The notes under the pieces: model-generated
What the model was told of the DNA's origin: nothing
Seen by the model: only the letters and a program-made list of their open reading frames with translations
Database searches by the model: none
Shown here: positions 1 to 10,355 of the stretch, piece after piece
Position numbering within the stretch: the first letter of the stretch is position 1
Layout: the number at the start of each line of letters is the position of its first letter
Translations under genes and position numbers: made by a program
Assembly: GCF_037392515.1 (NCBI RefSeq)
Contig: NC_090291.1
Location: 41,905,001 to 41,969,000, forward strand
Origin: Haliotis asinina
Taxonomy: Eukaryota; Mollusca; Gastropoda; Lepetellida; Haliotidae
Length of the DNA: 64,000 bases
Direction: 5' to 3'

Positions 1-363
1 AAGTTTCCATTTGCACTTTCAAAACCTGCACAAAAGATGTTACCTGGTAACCATCACAAAGGTCATGATCCACATGACTTCCTTCACTTGAAAAAATGGA
101 CTTCCTTTGCACATGTGCGGAAGGATGTTTGTTCATTGTGTTTGATGATATCTATTAGGCTTTGTTGCTGTAACGACATAAAGCATCCATTTCCTTTCAC
201 TAGATATCAAAAGGATATCCTGAACATTAAATCATTAAACGTACATGCATCAAGAATATTTGCAATGTTCTTTATTTCTTTTGTGAGGAAGACATGAAAA
301 AATATATATAGCCATCTGTACGCCATATATTCTGTCAATATCTAAGATAAATGACCAGTTACT

Positions 364-466
364 CGAGTGGTTGAGTGAGTGAGTGGTTGAGTAAGTGAGT
401 GGTTGAGTGAATGGTTGAGTGAATGGTTGAGTGAATGGTTGAGTGAGTGAGTGAGTGAGTGAGTGT
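364..466. repeat. GAGT-type simple repeat
   Basis: Degenerate run of gagtgagtggtt and gtgagtgag units. It continues into the SINE on its right, so it is probably the expanded 3' tail of that reverse-oriented element. Confidence 0.85.
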
Positions 467-608
467 TTAGTTTTACGCTGCTGTTAGCAATATTTCAGCA
501 CTAGTATGGTCAGGGACACAATGGTCTTCACAAACTGTGCCCATGTGGGGAATTGAACACTGGCCTTTAGCATGATGAGCGAATGAATTGAACACTAGGC
601 TACCCCAC
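467..608 (-). mobile_element. Family A tRNA-headed SINE, minus strand
   Basis: Read on the minus strand it starts with GTGGGGTAGCCTAGTG (box A-like), carries a TTCAATTCCCC box B-like motif, then the CCCATTTCTGG-type body and the GCGTAAAAC tail. It is diverged, with the middle of the head altered. It lies downstream of the minus-strand C18orf21-like gene. Confidence 0.7.
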
Positions 609-1282
609 TTTGTTAGTAAAATTTTCTAAGGTTTTGACAGTAACAAGACCAAGCAATGTCAAGAATAGGTCTGATGCAGTTGCCATAGAGATTCCCATAC
701 AGTGTCTCGTAATGTTTCTCATAGCATACTACCTCCTACGACTATATATGAGTATAAAAATGCTACAAGAAAAGTCACAAGATCTTAGGCTTATGAAAGC
801 TTTGTGAAACAGGGCCCTTCGAAACAAATAATCCCAATGAAAATCCTAATAATAAAAACCTAACTGATATTTAAAAACGACTGTGGTACAGTTATCATGG
901 TAACAACAAGAATGGTATTACTTCTGAGATTACACATTTTCTTGTTAACTAAATCTGCCATCTCAAAACACTGTTACTGTGAAGAAAGTAATACCCTGCA
1001 ATTACATAAAAAGCAGTTTGTTTTTCTGTCACTGGACAGAAACAAAGAAAACGTAGGAAAGCACACATGTTCTTGCCATAACTACAAATACATAGCTAAT
1101 ATGAATATCTGTAGTTACTACTAGTCAAAATATTACTTGGAAATTTTAAGTTACCACAAATTTCACTGAATTGTGGACAGAAAATAAAATTAAACCCTTT
1201 GAAATTCAAATTTTGAAACTGTTAGAGCAACCAAACGGGATGGACTTAGAAAACATAAAAAAATATATGTAGCTATGAAATG

Positions 1283-1491
1283 TTAAAAAAAGCACCTTGT
1301 ATTGGGAGGTGTATCAACAGCTTTCTTCTTTGAATTAGTTTTGGCAGCACCGATGCTCACGGGCTGATTAGATCTGTTTGAGATGACACATAGTGGCTCA
1401 TCAGGGGAGATCACTGAGAGATCTGACTTTGACTCTTTGTTGTTTTTCCTTTTCTTTTTCTTCGTCAATGATACTTCTTTCTTTTCAATTT
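1283..1491 (-). CDS. C18orf21: C18orf21-like, exon 4 (Lys-rich tail; 3' limit uncertain)
   Basis: The acceptor ATTTTGCAG lies just upstream of 1491. The first two bases complete a Glu codon begun in exon 3. The reading continues IEKKEVSLTKKKKRKNN, then a Ser/Pro-rich stretch, to TPPNTR, with strong Lys clusters that look like nuclear localisation signals. A weak donor (ACAAG|GTGCTT) at 1296/1295 would leave a 2-base overhang into another exon. Otherwise the frame runs on to a TAA at 1285-1283 after CFF. The family normally ends in a short conserved hydrophobic motif that I do not see here, so the spliced alternative with a distal exon is slightly favoured. Confidence 0.6.
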
Positions 1492-1882
1492 CTGCAAAAT
1501 TACGTTGGATGCAGATAATTCACGCAAAATATGAAATTATTGTTGGTCATATTACTGTCACCACATAATCTTCAGCATTTACATGATTTGACTCTTGATA
1601 GCAAATATTCAGTTCATAGACCATCATGTCTACTTTCTTCATATCCCATCTTCACATGGGACGAGGAACTACAGGGCCATAGTGATCCAAGTCTTGCTAA
1701 GATCTAGTTTACAATATTGCCAAAAATCATGCAGACATTTATGCAGAGAAGTCCAGAAACATTATCAGGATGAATTTGGGATAAAAAAAAACAACAATCT
1801 CAGGTTTCTGTTTCGTTGGTCCATCATCTTACACCACTTTCAGCAATACTGCTGCTACAAGATGATGGTTTGTAGGTACCTA

Positions 1883-2051
1883 AGTGAGTGAGGGAGTGAA
1901 TATGGTATTACGCCGCTTTTGGCAATATTCCAGAAATATCATGATGTGAGACACCAGAAATGGGCTTCATACATTGAGCCCATGTAGGGAATCGAACCCA
2001 GCTCTTCAGCGTGACAAGCGAATGCTTTAACCCTGGAATACCCACCGTCCC
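1883..2051 (-). mobile_element. Family A tRNA-headed SINE, minus strand
   Basis: Nearly full-length copy in intron 3 of the C18orf21-like gene. On the minus strand it shows a GGGACGGTGGGTA start, a GGGTTCGATTCCC box B at about 1990-2000, an AAGCCCATTTCTGGTGTC body and a GCGGCGTAATACC tail ending in CACTCACTTAG. Confidence 0.85.
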
Positions 2052-2231
2052 ACAAGCATAAGTCTGAACCAGACAGTCTAGTGACTGAGTCCAATGTTGT
2101 CTCTTACGACAAGCATGGGTTACTTGGAGACCAATCCAAGCCCAGGTCTCCACTGAGCATCCTTCAATGGCAAAGGGACACAACTCTGTCAAGTAAATTG
2201 CAATCACCGTAGACGACTTGGCTCAACTCAC

Positions 2232-2328
2232 CTACTGGCTCTCTCCATGACATCAGCTGTCTGGCACGGTCAGATCGACCTTGACACTTGGTCTTGGTAG
2301 TTTTACCACATGTGTTACATGACACTGT
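2232..2328 (-). CDS. C18orf21: C18orf21-like, exon 3 (second CxxC)
   Basis: 97 bases, 32 codons plus one. The acceptor is CTATTGCAG|ACA and the donor GTAG|GTGAGT is near perfect. It encodes TVSCNTCGKTTKTKCQGRSD and a further 12 residues ending REPV. CNTC (C137, C140 of the joined protein) corresponds to the second Cys pair of the family, followed by the basic K-T-K-C-Q-G-R-S block that resembles human VKHHGKSRS. It starts in phase 0 and ends in phase 1, matching both neighbouring exons exactly. Confidence 0.8.
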
Positions 2329-2865
2329 CTGCAATAGATGGTTAACAGGTACAGAATCTGATGTCACAGGTGAGTCAACTAATTCTAGAATTGGACAGAT
2401 AGACTGTACCCATGTATGGTTGACATGCAAAACATAAAACCAGTTTACATTATTCAATAATATTTAGGGGTCATTTTTTTATTAGTTTATAGATCGAAAC
2501 ACCCTATGAAAAAGGATTCTTTCTGTCCTTGCTGCAATGTCAGTTAGTCAGTCAGTCATTTTTTGCACTGGCTCGCACTCTGATTACAATAAAGTAGATT
2601 CAGCTGACATATGTCAGAGAATTGTGAGAATTGTGAGAATTGTGATGTCATTCCAACACTACGCCACATGAATTTTTCCCTGTGGGTTCAGAAAACCCCA
2701 AGTTTAAGAAATAAATACTGTAGCTCAAATGACTACACAATCAGGTAAAAACTTCAACAGTTTCAAAACAAGACAACAAATAAAAGTTGTTTTCAACCTT
2801 GCTATTAAAATATTTTCAAAACATTTTTGACAAAAGTAGTGACAATTATGAAACAAGTAACTAAT

Positions 2866-2943
2866 GGGCTTCACACACTATACCCATGGTGAATGAAGAT
2901 ATGTCTTCGAACATGACAAGCAAACGCTTCACCCACCTGGCCA
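2866..2943 (-). mobile_element. Family A SINE fragment, minus strand
   Basis: Partial copy: the minus strand shows a box B region altered to TTCGAAGAC, a CATGGGTATAGTGTGTGAAGCCC body start and a GTGGCCAGGTGGGTGAAGCG head. The 3' tail is missing. It lies in intron 2 of the C18orf21-like gene. Confidence 0.6.
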
Positions 2944-2981
2944 CAGTTCATCATGTACATGAAACTATTTCACCCTGAGTT

Positions 2982-3133
2982 GATGTGGTAGCCTAATGGT
3001 TAAAGTGTTTACTTGTCATGCAGAAGACACAGGTTCGATTCCCTACATAGATACAATGTGTGAAGCCCATTTTTGGTGTCCCCATGTCGTGATATTGGTG
3101 GAATATTGATAAACCAAGCTCACTCACTCACAC
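2982..3133 (+). mobile_element. Family A tRNA-headed SINE, plus strand
   Basis: Full-length type copy: GGTAGCCTAATGGTTAAAG (box A), CAGGTTCGATTCCC (box B), AAGCCCATTTTTGGTGTCCCC, TGATATTGGTGGAATATTGA, ending in CTCACTCACTCAC. It sits in intron 2 of the C18orf21-like gene, antisense to it, about 30 bases beyond the exon 2 donor at 3164. Confidence 0.85.
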
Positions 3134-3164
3134 ACCCCAGTCCCATATGGAAGTCTTTACATAC

Positions 3165-3447
3165 CAGGACATTGCTGCTATTGAGGTATCTCTTCACCAT
3201 CTTCAGCTGGCACCTGTTGAGGGAAGGGGATAACAAAGAGGAGGAGACAGAGTCGGAGGTTGACTGAAATGCATATCGATCCAACAGTTTCTTCAGCTTC
3301 TTTGTCAGCGGTATTCTGGGAGCCAGTCTGACTTTATGGTTGTCATTGGTGAATATTGTATGGCACCACGGACAGTGAGGGGCAAATAGGGCATCTGCAA
3401 CAGTGAGAAGTTGATCTATGATAACTATCTGGTGAGAGTTTCCTCCC
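3165..3447 (-). CDS. C18orf21: C18orf21-like, exon 2 (first CxxC)
   Basis: The donor CTG|GTATGT is at 3165/3164. The acceptor AAATTTCAG|G at 3447 leaves one base, which with the AT overhang of exon 1 makes ATG (Met39), so phases agree. It encodes CPWC (C64, C67), then HKVRLAPRIPLTKKLKKLLD and further on CQLKMVKRYLNSSNVL. These align by eye with human CPYC, VRLKPKARLTPKIQKLL and AKMVKKFKDSKSVLL. An alternative acceptor (CTGTTGCAG, exon start 3394) would drop about 17 poorly conserved residues but needs a different upstream phase. The order CxxC, basic helix, CxxC in the next exon is the family signature. Confidence 0.8.
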
Positions 3448-4261
3448 CTGAAATTTTTGAGTGGATTTTTACTAGCCATGCAATAGCAGGCCTGTGGCCA
3501 TATTGCATACTGTCTATGATATGAGTTGGATGTCTGTATCTATGTTTGAATTTGTTTATATTTTGTACAATTCATTGTGAATCAAAAACAAAGTATATCT
3601 TGCAAAATGTTGAGACTGTTTACAAACTTAGTTAACCTGGATTACACCTTGAATTCTGTAACTTTCGCTGTGGCCACATTCAGCGCAGATAACAAATGTT
3701 GGTCTCATATCATGGCAGTTATCATTGTTATCATGGTATCAGGAATACAACAAGTTGGCTATCTTGATTGAGTATTGCAAAAGACTTTTACCGACTCATC
3801 AATGGACATATACTGTAGCACATGAACTTTGATCATTGCAACTTCTATTCTACATGGTCACTGATAATCACCACACAATGACAATGACAACATTTACACA
3901 ATCCATATTCTTCAAGTTATATTAACAGGTCTTAAAGACATTGTCAGTACTGTCCCTATTGGTGTTGAGATTTAAGAATGGTTGTGGTGTGAAAAAGGGT
4001 TTAATGGTATTTCTCAGACAAAAATGCTACGAAACATCTCTTAACTAACCTAAAAATGAGTAATTTGTGAGAAACCAGAGTGACATAACAACAAGTACAC
4101 ATGTAGGTTTGAGAATGTCACCAATAATACCTTAAACAAAGTTTATATTCGGCATCATATGATGTATATAGCATGTGAGTACATAGACTGTACTGTGCAT
4201 GTAGATATCTATTCTTAGGTTCAGACATAATTTTATTCAATTTATCATTTTTTTATCCTTG

Positions 4262-4475
4262 TAGTCAGTCAGTGTGGTGGCTGGTTAATGCCCCCTCAGC
4301 AATATTCTGACATATTCTGTCCGGATATGACAATCTAGTGATCAACAACATGAGCATTGATCTGCACAATAGGTATACCATGACATGTCAACCAAGACCA
4401 CCTGATCCTGTTTGTCGCCTTTTACAACAAGCATGGGTTACTGAAGATCAGTTCTACCCCACATCTTCATAGGTC
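4262..4475 (-). mobile_element. Family B SINE, minus strand, diverged
   Basis: On the minus strand it reads GACCTATGAAGATGTGGGGT, then AACCCATGCTTGTTGTAAAAG, TGTCATGGTATACC and GTTGATCACTAGATTGTC. The 3' tail is eroded. It lies in intron 1 of the C18orf21-like gene. Confidence 0.75.
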
Positions 4476-5211
4476 CTCCCATCAACTGGAATTAAGTTCT
4501 ATTTCACACATGTAGAGGCTCATTGCGTCCATCCTGTGATGGAAAAAATTACTCGAGGTTTGACGCCTTGTTCACATAATCAAAGAGGTTCACCCTGCCA
4601 CCAACTGACGTCTGGTTGTCATCTGTGGGAAGACTGTAACCCAAATACAACCAAACTGGTAGCTTATTATTCCCATTCAGAGTGAAGAGTCCTACCTTTG
4701 GATACTTTGAAAGACTTTGCTCTGAATCTGAAAGAGTAAGAAACAGGTTTTCATCTGGTGTTTGTTTGTTGTTCAAAGCTTAGATGCAACCAAAAAAACC
4801 ATAATTATAACAGAGTTATCATTTATTCATGACATATAATATGCACTGCTGAGCATGGAAAAAGAAATAAAGAAAATAATAATCCTGCAGTTGCATGTAA
4901 AAAGTGCAATCATTGGTACTTGTATGTACTACCCTCGAAACAAAGCACCCGGGATGCCAAACCCAGTCGTGGCAGGTGGGTGAGAACACAAGTGTAACGA
5001 TTACTTTCACTGGCTATTTTATTTGCTGATACGCTCATCCCGCTGTTTGTTTATGTTGCATTAGCCTGATAGGTGTTAAGTTCAAATTGCATGTGGTCAA
5101 TGATTGATATTGTCATTAGCAGACAGGCAGGCAGACACGTAGGGGTCACTAAAACAGACATTGAGTTTTGCCTGTTACAGAGGCTGCTTACTACTTTTTT
5201 GTCTGTAACAT

Positions 5212-5453
5212 GTGAGTGAGTGAGTTTAGTTTTACGCCCCACTCACCAATAATTCTACCATATGGAGGCTGTCTGTAAATAATCAAGTCTGGACCAGACA
5301 ATCCAGAGATCAACAGCATGAGCATCGATCTGCTCAAATGGTAATCGATGACATGCATCAAACAAGTCAGTAAGCCTCTTGCGACAAGCATAGACACCTT
5401 CCATGGCAAGCATCGGTTGCAGAAGGCCCGTTCTACCCCAAACCTTCACGGGT
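5212..5453 (-). mobile_element. Family B SINE, minus strand
   Basis: Well-preserved copy. The plus strand shows the tail complement GTGAGTGAGTGAGTTTAG TTTTACGC at the left and ACCTTCACGGGT at the right. One internal section (GGTCAGGCTCGC type) is altered. Intron 1 of the C18orf21-like gene. Confidence 0.85.
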
Positions 5454-5799
5454 ACTATGTAACGAGTACCGGTAGATTATTTACTTTTTCGTGTACACAA
5501 CCAAAATTAGACTACTCCAGCTCACGACCTTATAATCCAGGCATCCCACTTTAAGCTGCGAGAACCTAGCCAGTGCACATGTGCTTTGTGCATAGTGCAG
5601 CACAGCAATGGAAACTACTTTTCAGCCCAACTGGGGTGAAATTATGGAATCGTTTGAACTCTGATTTAAATGGGGTTATTTTATCATATTGTATTTTCAA
5701 CTTTATGAGTTGAATTTGCACATTTGATGATTTGCTACTGTAAATCAATACAAAACGTTATCAGAATCTGCAGAGTTGTGTTTTGTATTGCATGTTAGC

Positions 5800-5991
5800 T
5801 TTAACACTCCATTCAGCAATATTCCAGTTGTACGGCGATAGTCTGTAAATGTCTGTAAATGTCAGGACCAGACAATGTGCAAGTGGGATTCAATAACATA
5901 TGTCAACCAAGTCATTAAGTCTCACCACCCAATCCTGTTACATCTGGCATGGATTGCTGAAGACCGGTTCTAACCAGATCTTCATGGGTCT
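5800..5991 (-). mobile_element. Family B SINE, minus strand, shortened
   Basis: It shows CATTCAGCAATATTCCAG, GGACCAGACAAT, TGTCAACCAAGTCATTAAG and ATCTTCATGGGTC in the expected order. The section between the two GCGACTA-type motifs is deleted. Confidence 0.75.
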
Positions 5992-6346
5992 ATACATATT
6001 CATCCAGTAAACTTTAGCAAACCTCCATTTTCATATGCATTTTACAAGCCAGTATGCATGTCATCAATAGAATGTATGGTGTGTTTAGACAAATATATTG
6101 ATGTACTACATGTACAAGAGTGAGATTCTTCCAGAAACAAAGATTGTCTGATCGCGACAACAACCATGTTATAACACAGCTGTCAGTCTCACTGGTGAGG
6201 AAACCAGGGCACCATTTGTTGAAGAAATGTGGCGAATCAAACCTGAGGTTTTAGAACAATAACTTTAAACACAAGGCTGTCTAGCTTCTGTTGTGATAAC
6301 AAAATAACAAGCGACATACGAGGAACTGTACAATATCTAATTAAAT

Positions 6347-6491
6347 AGTGAGTGAATCAGTTTAGTTTTATGACCCACTCAGCAATATTCCTGCGATATG
6401 GCTGCGGTTGGTAAATAAACAAGTCTGGACCAGACAATCCAGTGATCAACAGCATGATCATCGATCTGCGAAAAGTCGGAACCGTTGCCAT
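6347..6491 (-). mobile_element. Family B SINE, minus strand, 5'-truncated
   Basis: It has the tail (GTGAGTGAATCAGTTTAG), the CAGCAATATTCCTGCGATATGG block and GGACCAGACAATCCAGTGATC, then stops. 5' truncation is what target-primed reverse transcription predicts. It ends about 180 bases beyond the exon 1 donor. Confidence 0.8.
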
Positions 6492-6673
6492 AATCACGAC
6501 TAGTCAAACAGAGCATGTGTTATCAAGTAATACAAAGCTGATCTAGTAATATGATGATTACGTCACAAAATTTGTAGCGATACATAATATATACATCCTA
6601 CGAGGCCGAAGCGACGGGTCAAACACCGGCTGATCACGCAATGTGGCCCTGACAAGACAAAAAGAAGACATAC

Positions 6674-6789
6674 ATGCAGTATCTTGAATACTCAGGTTGG
6701 GTCTTAAACAGGTTTTCGCCCAAATCATTCAATTCCCTGGCTTGCATCTCGCTTGTTTGGGGTAGAGCTTCCATCACGTTTACTGTCAT
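6674..6789 (-). CDS. C18orf21: C18orf21-like, exon 1 (start)
   Basis: 116 bases: 38 codons plus AT, then donor GTATGT. The start ATG at 6789-6787 is preceded in frame by TGA two codons upstream, so this is the first possible start of the exon. It encodes MTVNVMEALPQTSEMQAREL and then NDLGENLFKTQPEYSRYC. The L.DLGENLF...P..SRY pattern parallels human EAAARGLHDSCPGQARY. The 2-base overhang fits exon 2 and creates Met39. A second in-frame ATG is five codons in. No TATA box is evident upstream (above 6789). Confidence 0.7.
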
Positions 6790-7284
6790 TTCTCAAAACA
6801 CGTTTTTAACCCGGAAGTTGTCTGCTGAGGTCGGATCCGTTCGGTTACAGTCGTATATCATCGTCATATTCCGCTTTCTAGTGCACATGACGCAGATGTT
6901 TCCAGATGTGAAAAAATAATTTGATAGGGAAGGGTAGACTAACATCTAGCCAGTGAAATATATATAAATTACAGGAGCAAAATAATTCCTTATGCATTTT
7001 CATAAAATATAACAAAATGAGACCCAGAGAGTTTCCTTATTTTCAGAATGTGGGGATATAGACCTGCCACATGGGCTGTACATAAAAGTTTATTGACTTT
7101 AATTAAACCAGAGGTATAATAACGTGATTATATACCTCAGAATGACTTTGATTGATCAATCACAATCCAGTATTTAGTGAAGTCATGGTAGAATTTATTT
7201 CTGCCTACAATCACCGATAACAAACCACCGCACAGTGATTACATCCACCAGTTAGTGTGTTATAGCGGATAAGTTGCCATTCCA

Positions 7285-7382
7285 GAGTGAGTGAATATGG
7301 TTTTATGCCGCTTTTAGCAATGTATCCGCAATACCAAGGTGGCGGACAGTAGAAACGGGCTGTAAACATTGTACCCGTCGGT
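7285..7382 (-). mobile_element. Family A SINE 3' fragment, minus strand
   Basis: It has the tail complement GAGTGAGTGAATATGGTTTTA and TGCCGCTTTTAGCAATGTAT, then a diverged body ending near ACCCGTCGG. The tRNA head is missing. Confidence 0.7.
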
Positions 7383-7488
7383 GGTGATTATAAATGGAAG
7401 AGCGACAGTAAATTTGCATCAAATTATAGCTACCTGACGTTAAAATCTTTCAAAATGTATTTTGTTACTTTGGTTTTGGGAAGGTATA

Positions 7489-7531
7489 GGTGTGTTCGTG
7501 TGCGTGCGTGCATGCGTCCGTGCGTACGTGC
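7489..7531. repeat. GTGC-type alternating simple repeat
   Basis: Purine-pyrimidine alternating run of gtgtgcgtgcgtgcatgcg type, CpG-containing and capable in principle of Z-DNA. Confidence 0.7.
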
Positions 7532-8404
7532 ATCTGTGTTTTGTAACTTTTTTAGGTGAGGACGGGCGTTGAGTAAAACGGGTTAATCGTGTGTTGGTTG
7601 ATACATCAAATCTCCCACCAAATAATCCACCGTGGCATGCAGATTATCCGTTTGTACAGGTAACATGTTGATAAATCCTGGCAACTGCAACAGCCAAGAC
7701 TGATATTGTACGTTTAGCTTCGTGTCCTTTGTGTCGAAAATATCTTACGTATCAGGACGAACCATCCATAATGACGAAACTTCAGGGTTAAGACGTTCGC
7801 GTCAGTGCTCAGGTGCGCAACACAAGAACACGTGAGGGGCTTTGAAAAGATTAACAGTTCAATTAGCGGTACTTCAGGACTGTTATGTAAATGGATTACG
7901 TGTTACTCCCTAGCAGGACGAAGGTGATACTTATATATACACTCGTGCTTGACAAAAGGTCAAGGACCCAGCATATCTGCATTTGAATATGAACTCTTTT
8001 AAAATAAATCGGAATATATACACATGTAATAAGATACAGTACGAAACGGTTTAATATGCTTAAAGCAGGATGGGAGTTTGCCTGTATTAATACGTATATT
8101 ATTAATTTTTTTAGTTATTAAACGGTGGTGATAATCGTGTATGATGTTTGTTATTAAAGAGCATTGAACTGTTGCAAGTACATGAGTGCGCAAATGCATG
8201 GCAGTACCGAAATGTCCAATCACATCTGGACAACGCCTATTTTTATGCCAGTAAACATCAGTTACACAAAAAGAACACCTTTATCAACGATACAGTTATG
8301 ACTGACTATTTAAAAAACACGACCAATATATGTCTCCATAAAGTGATTTCGCCCCACACTAACATGCTTTGATAACTGAAGCACGATTCAAATCACGCAT
8401 GTGA

Positions 8405-8424
8405 TGGTCAAAGGTCAAAGGTCA
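8405..8424. promoter_or_regulatory. Triple nuclear-receptor half-site (DR1 type)
   Basis: Three consecutive half-sites TGGTCA, AGGTCA, AGGTCA, each separated by one A; the last two form a perfect DR1 (8412-8424). DR1 is the classical site for RXR heterodimers and HNF4. It lies 2.8 kb upstream of the FA2H start and 1.6 kb upstream of the C18orf21-like start. Function is inferred only; short motifs occur by chance. Confidence 0.35.
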
Positions 8425-8669
8425 CATGCACTTAAGGGTCGGTACGGTGTATGTGACTGACTGTATGCTCTTTCAGTCCTGTCGCAATAGCAAATGATTA
8501 AACAGGTAATCAAGACAATCGGCCACAGTTGTCCTGATGTCAGATGGTCCTGTTTACAATAAACCTGCATGGCAATGGAGGGATGACAATGATTTTTAGG
8601 GAGAAGCAGCGTACAATGTGAATGAGCATCTACCTCCCTAAATTGTATGTACAAAGTAAACTGGTAATC

Positions 8670-8728
8670 GGAACCCGGGTCTTCAGCGTGATGAGCGGAC
8701 GCTTTAACCGCTTGGTTACCCCACCGCC
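8670..8728 (-). mobile_element. Family A SINE head fragment, minus strand
   Basis: Head only: the minus strand reads AGGCGGTGGGGTAACCAAGC, GGTTAAAGCGTCCGCTCATC and GACCCGGGTTCCGATT. The 3' part is lost. Confidence 0.75.
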
Positions 8729-8811
8729 TCCGTAACTGACCTACTGTTCATCCGCCTCGGCATCTGGATACGATGACGTCATTCAACAAAGCAAGCCACC
8801 AACCGACCTCA

Positions 8812-9380
8812 TTTCATGACATTCGTGGACTTAGTTCATGACATTCGCGGCCTTATCTCATGATATTCAAGACCTTAGTTCATGACATTCGCGGCCTTTT
8901 CTCATGATATTCGTAACGTTATTTCATGATATTCGTGACCTTTTTCATCATATTCATCACCTTATTTCATGATATTCATGACCTTAGTTCATGACATTCG
9001 CGGCCTTATCTCATGATATTCATGACCTTTTTCATCATATTCATCACCTTATTTCATGATATTCATGACCTTAGTTCATGACATTCGCGGCCTTATTTCA
9101 TGATATTCATGACCTTAGTTCATGACATTCGCGGCCTTTTCTCATGATATTCAAGACCTTAGTTCATGACATTCGCGGCCTTATTTCATGATATTCGTAA
9201 CGTTATTTCATGATATTCGTGACCTTTTTCATCATATTCATCACCTTATTTCATGATATTCATGACCTTAGTTCATGACATTCGCGGCCTTATCTCATGA
9301 TTTTCATGACCTTAGTTCATGACATTCGTGGCCTTATCTCATCATATTCATGACCTTATTTCATGACATTCGTGACCTTG
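8812..9380. repeat. 22-bp minisatellite, about 26 units
   Basis: Tandem units of 22 bases of the form TCATGATATTCATGACCTTA or TCATGACATTCGCGGCCTTA. The two variants tend to alternate, giving a 44-66 base higher-order pattern. Every unit carries the palindrome TCATGA or a close derivative, and the GCGGCC variant adds CpGs. It lies in the 4.4-kb interval between the two genes. Confidence 0.95.
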
Positions 9381-9720
9381 TTTGACGACTTGTTACATGT
9401 ATCTGTTCTGACACGTATGGCTTGCTAATGAACAACTCCACATTGGATCTTTGCTGTCTCCTAAAATGAAAACAATAAGGGATGGTGAATAACTCAACTG
9501 CATAGTCAGTTAACTCAAATCAATCCTTATTTTTACTCCATTCATTTTTCGACATATATCTGACAATCTTATGCTACAACAACCACACCATCGACACCAA
9601 CAACAAATAAATCTATTTGTGAGTGACTTTGTTCGTTAAATCATCTTATCCGTGATATGGTGTTAAACACAGGACAGTTATTTTTAACCTGTGATACTGT
9701 AATTACAGTTTTTTGCGAGT

Positions 9721-9770
9721 ATGATATTTTTGCGATAATTGCGAGTGACTTGTGCTCGCAAAAATATCAT
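9721..9770. repeat. Perfect 15-bp inverted repeat (hairpin)
   Basis: ATGATATTTTTGCGA at 9721-9735 is exactly complementary to 9756-9770 across a 20-base loop. A shorter palindrome (ACTGTAATTACAGT) lies 13 bases to the left. Probably a small MITE relic. Confidence 0.8.
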
Positions 9771-9852
9771 GAAGTAGTAGAAATAGTCGATATATATTTT
9801 GAAATTATTAAAATTAAAATTATTACCATTTGTTTCATATTGTCATTAAAAA

Positions 9853-10042
9853 GGGGTGGTGGGGTAGCCTAGTGGCTAAAGCGTCCGCTCGTCACGTTGA
9901 TGACCCGGGGTCGATTCCCCATATGGGTATAATGTGTAAAGCCCATTTCTGGTGTACCCCGTCGTGATATTGCTGGAATATTGCTAAGAACCAGAGACCA
10001 GATAATCTATTATATGGTCTCTGCAAGAACTAAACTCACCCA
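9853..10042 (+). mobile_element. Family A tRNA-headed SINE, plus strand
   Basis: GGGGTGGTGGGGTAGCCTAG, CCCGGGGTCGATTCCCC (box B), AAGCCCATTTCTGGTGTACC, TGATATTGCTGGAATATTGC, then an inserted stretch before TAAACTCACC. Flanks CATTAAAAAG and CATTATAAAG look like a target-site duplication with one mismatch. Confidence 0.9.
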
Positions 10043-10190
10043 TTATAAAGATACCAAATATACGCACTATATATGTATAATCATAAAGAAATGATTAATA
10101 TGTGGTGGATTCCGTAACTTTAATGCAAGAGACACGACAGAAAGTGTGTGGTTATTAATCATGGTAACTTCAGTTTAATAACCAACTCAC

Positions 10191-10355
10191 GTGTTTCTCG
10201 CAAAATATATTTTTAAAACTTCCTGTGGAAATGAAACGTTCTTCAGACGAATGTGGTAAAATGATCAAAGGTTGGGACCTCCCTTTGGAGCTCACATGCG
10301 TCATTTCCTTCATCGATCGATGAGGTTTTCCACAAGAAGCTATTTTGGGGTTCAT
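10191..10355 (-). CDS. Possible exon of an unidentified minus-strand gene
   Basis: On the minus strand an ORF opens with ATG at 10355 (open further upstream to about 10420) and reads MNPKIASCGKPHRSMKEMTH, ending FCEKH exactly at a strong donor AAACAC|GTGAGT (10191/10190), phase 0. The composition looks coding-like, but I recognise no domain and found no partner exon. If real it would be a gene divergent from FA2H, with about 0.9 kb between starts. It could equally be a chance ORF with a chance donor. Confidence 0.2.

Larger units (their letters stand above)
1283..6789 (-). other. C18orf21: C18orf21-like (UPF0711) gene locus, minus strand
   Basis: Four exons on the minus strand (6789-6674, 3447-3165, 2328-2232, 1491 to about 1296 or 1283) join in phase through GT/AG introns of about 3.2, 0.84 and 0.74 kb. 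The product is about 230 residues; as I recall, human C18orf21 is 220. From memory of the human protein, the match covers the short helical N-terminus, a CPxC motif, the VRL.P...LTKK.KKLL block, a second CxTC motif and a basic tail. C18orf21 has been linked to RNase MRP (as RMP24), and paired CxxC motifs fit a zinc-ribbon fold; I infer a nuclear or nucleolar RNA-processing role. The introns hold SINE families A and B. The 3' end is unresolved: no FLSSL-type C-terminus was found, so a last exon may lie left of the window. Confidence 0.75.

Noticed and set aside
4549..4776. Minus-strand ORF considered as an extra exon of the C18orf21-like gene
   Set aside because: Exons 1 and 2 already join in phase without it and it shows no similarity to the family.
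5191..5449. Overlapping ORFs with MPWKVSMLVARG or MKVWGRTGLLQP starts
   Set aside because: These frames recur at every family B SINE copy (also 15421, 24667, 58626) and are just SINE translations.
8812..9380. CRISPR-like array
   Set aside because: The 22-bp units are contiguous with no spacers, and the DNA is animal nuclear sequence.
9870..9930. Functional tRNA gene
   Set aside because: Box A- and box B-like motifs are present, but the sequence cannot fold into a proper cloverleaf and continues into the family A SINE body; all similar loci are SINE heads.
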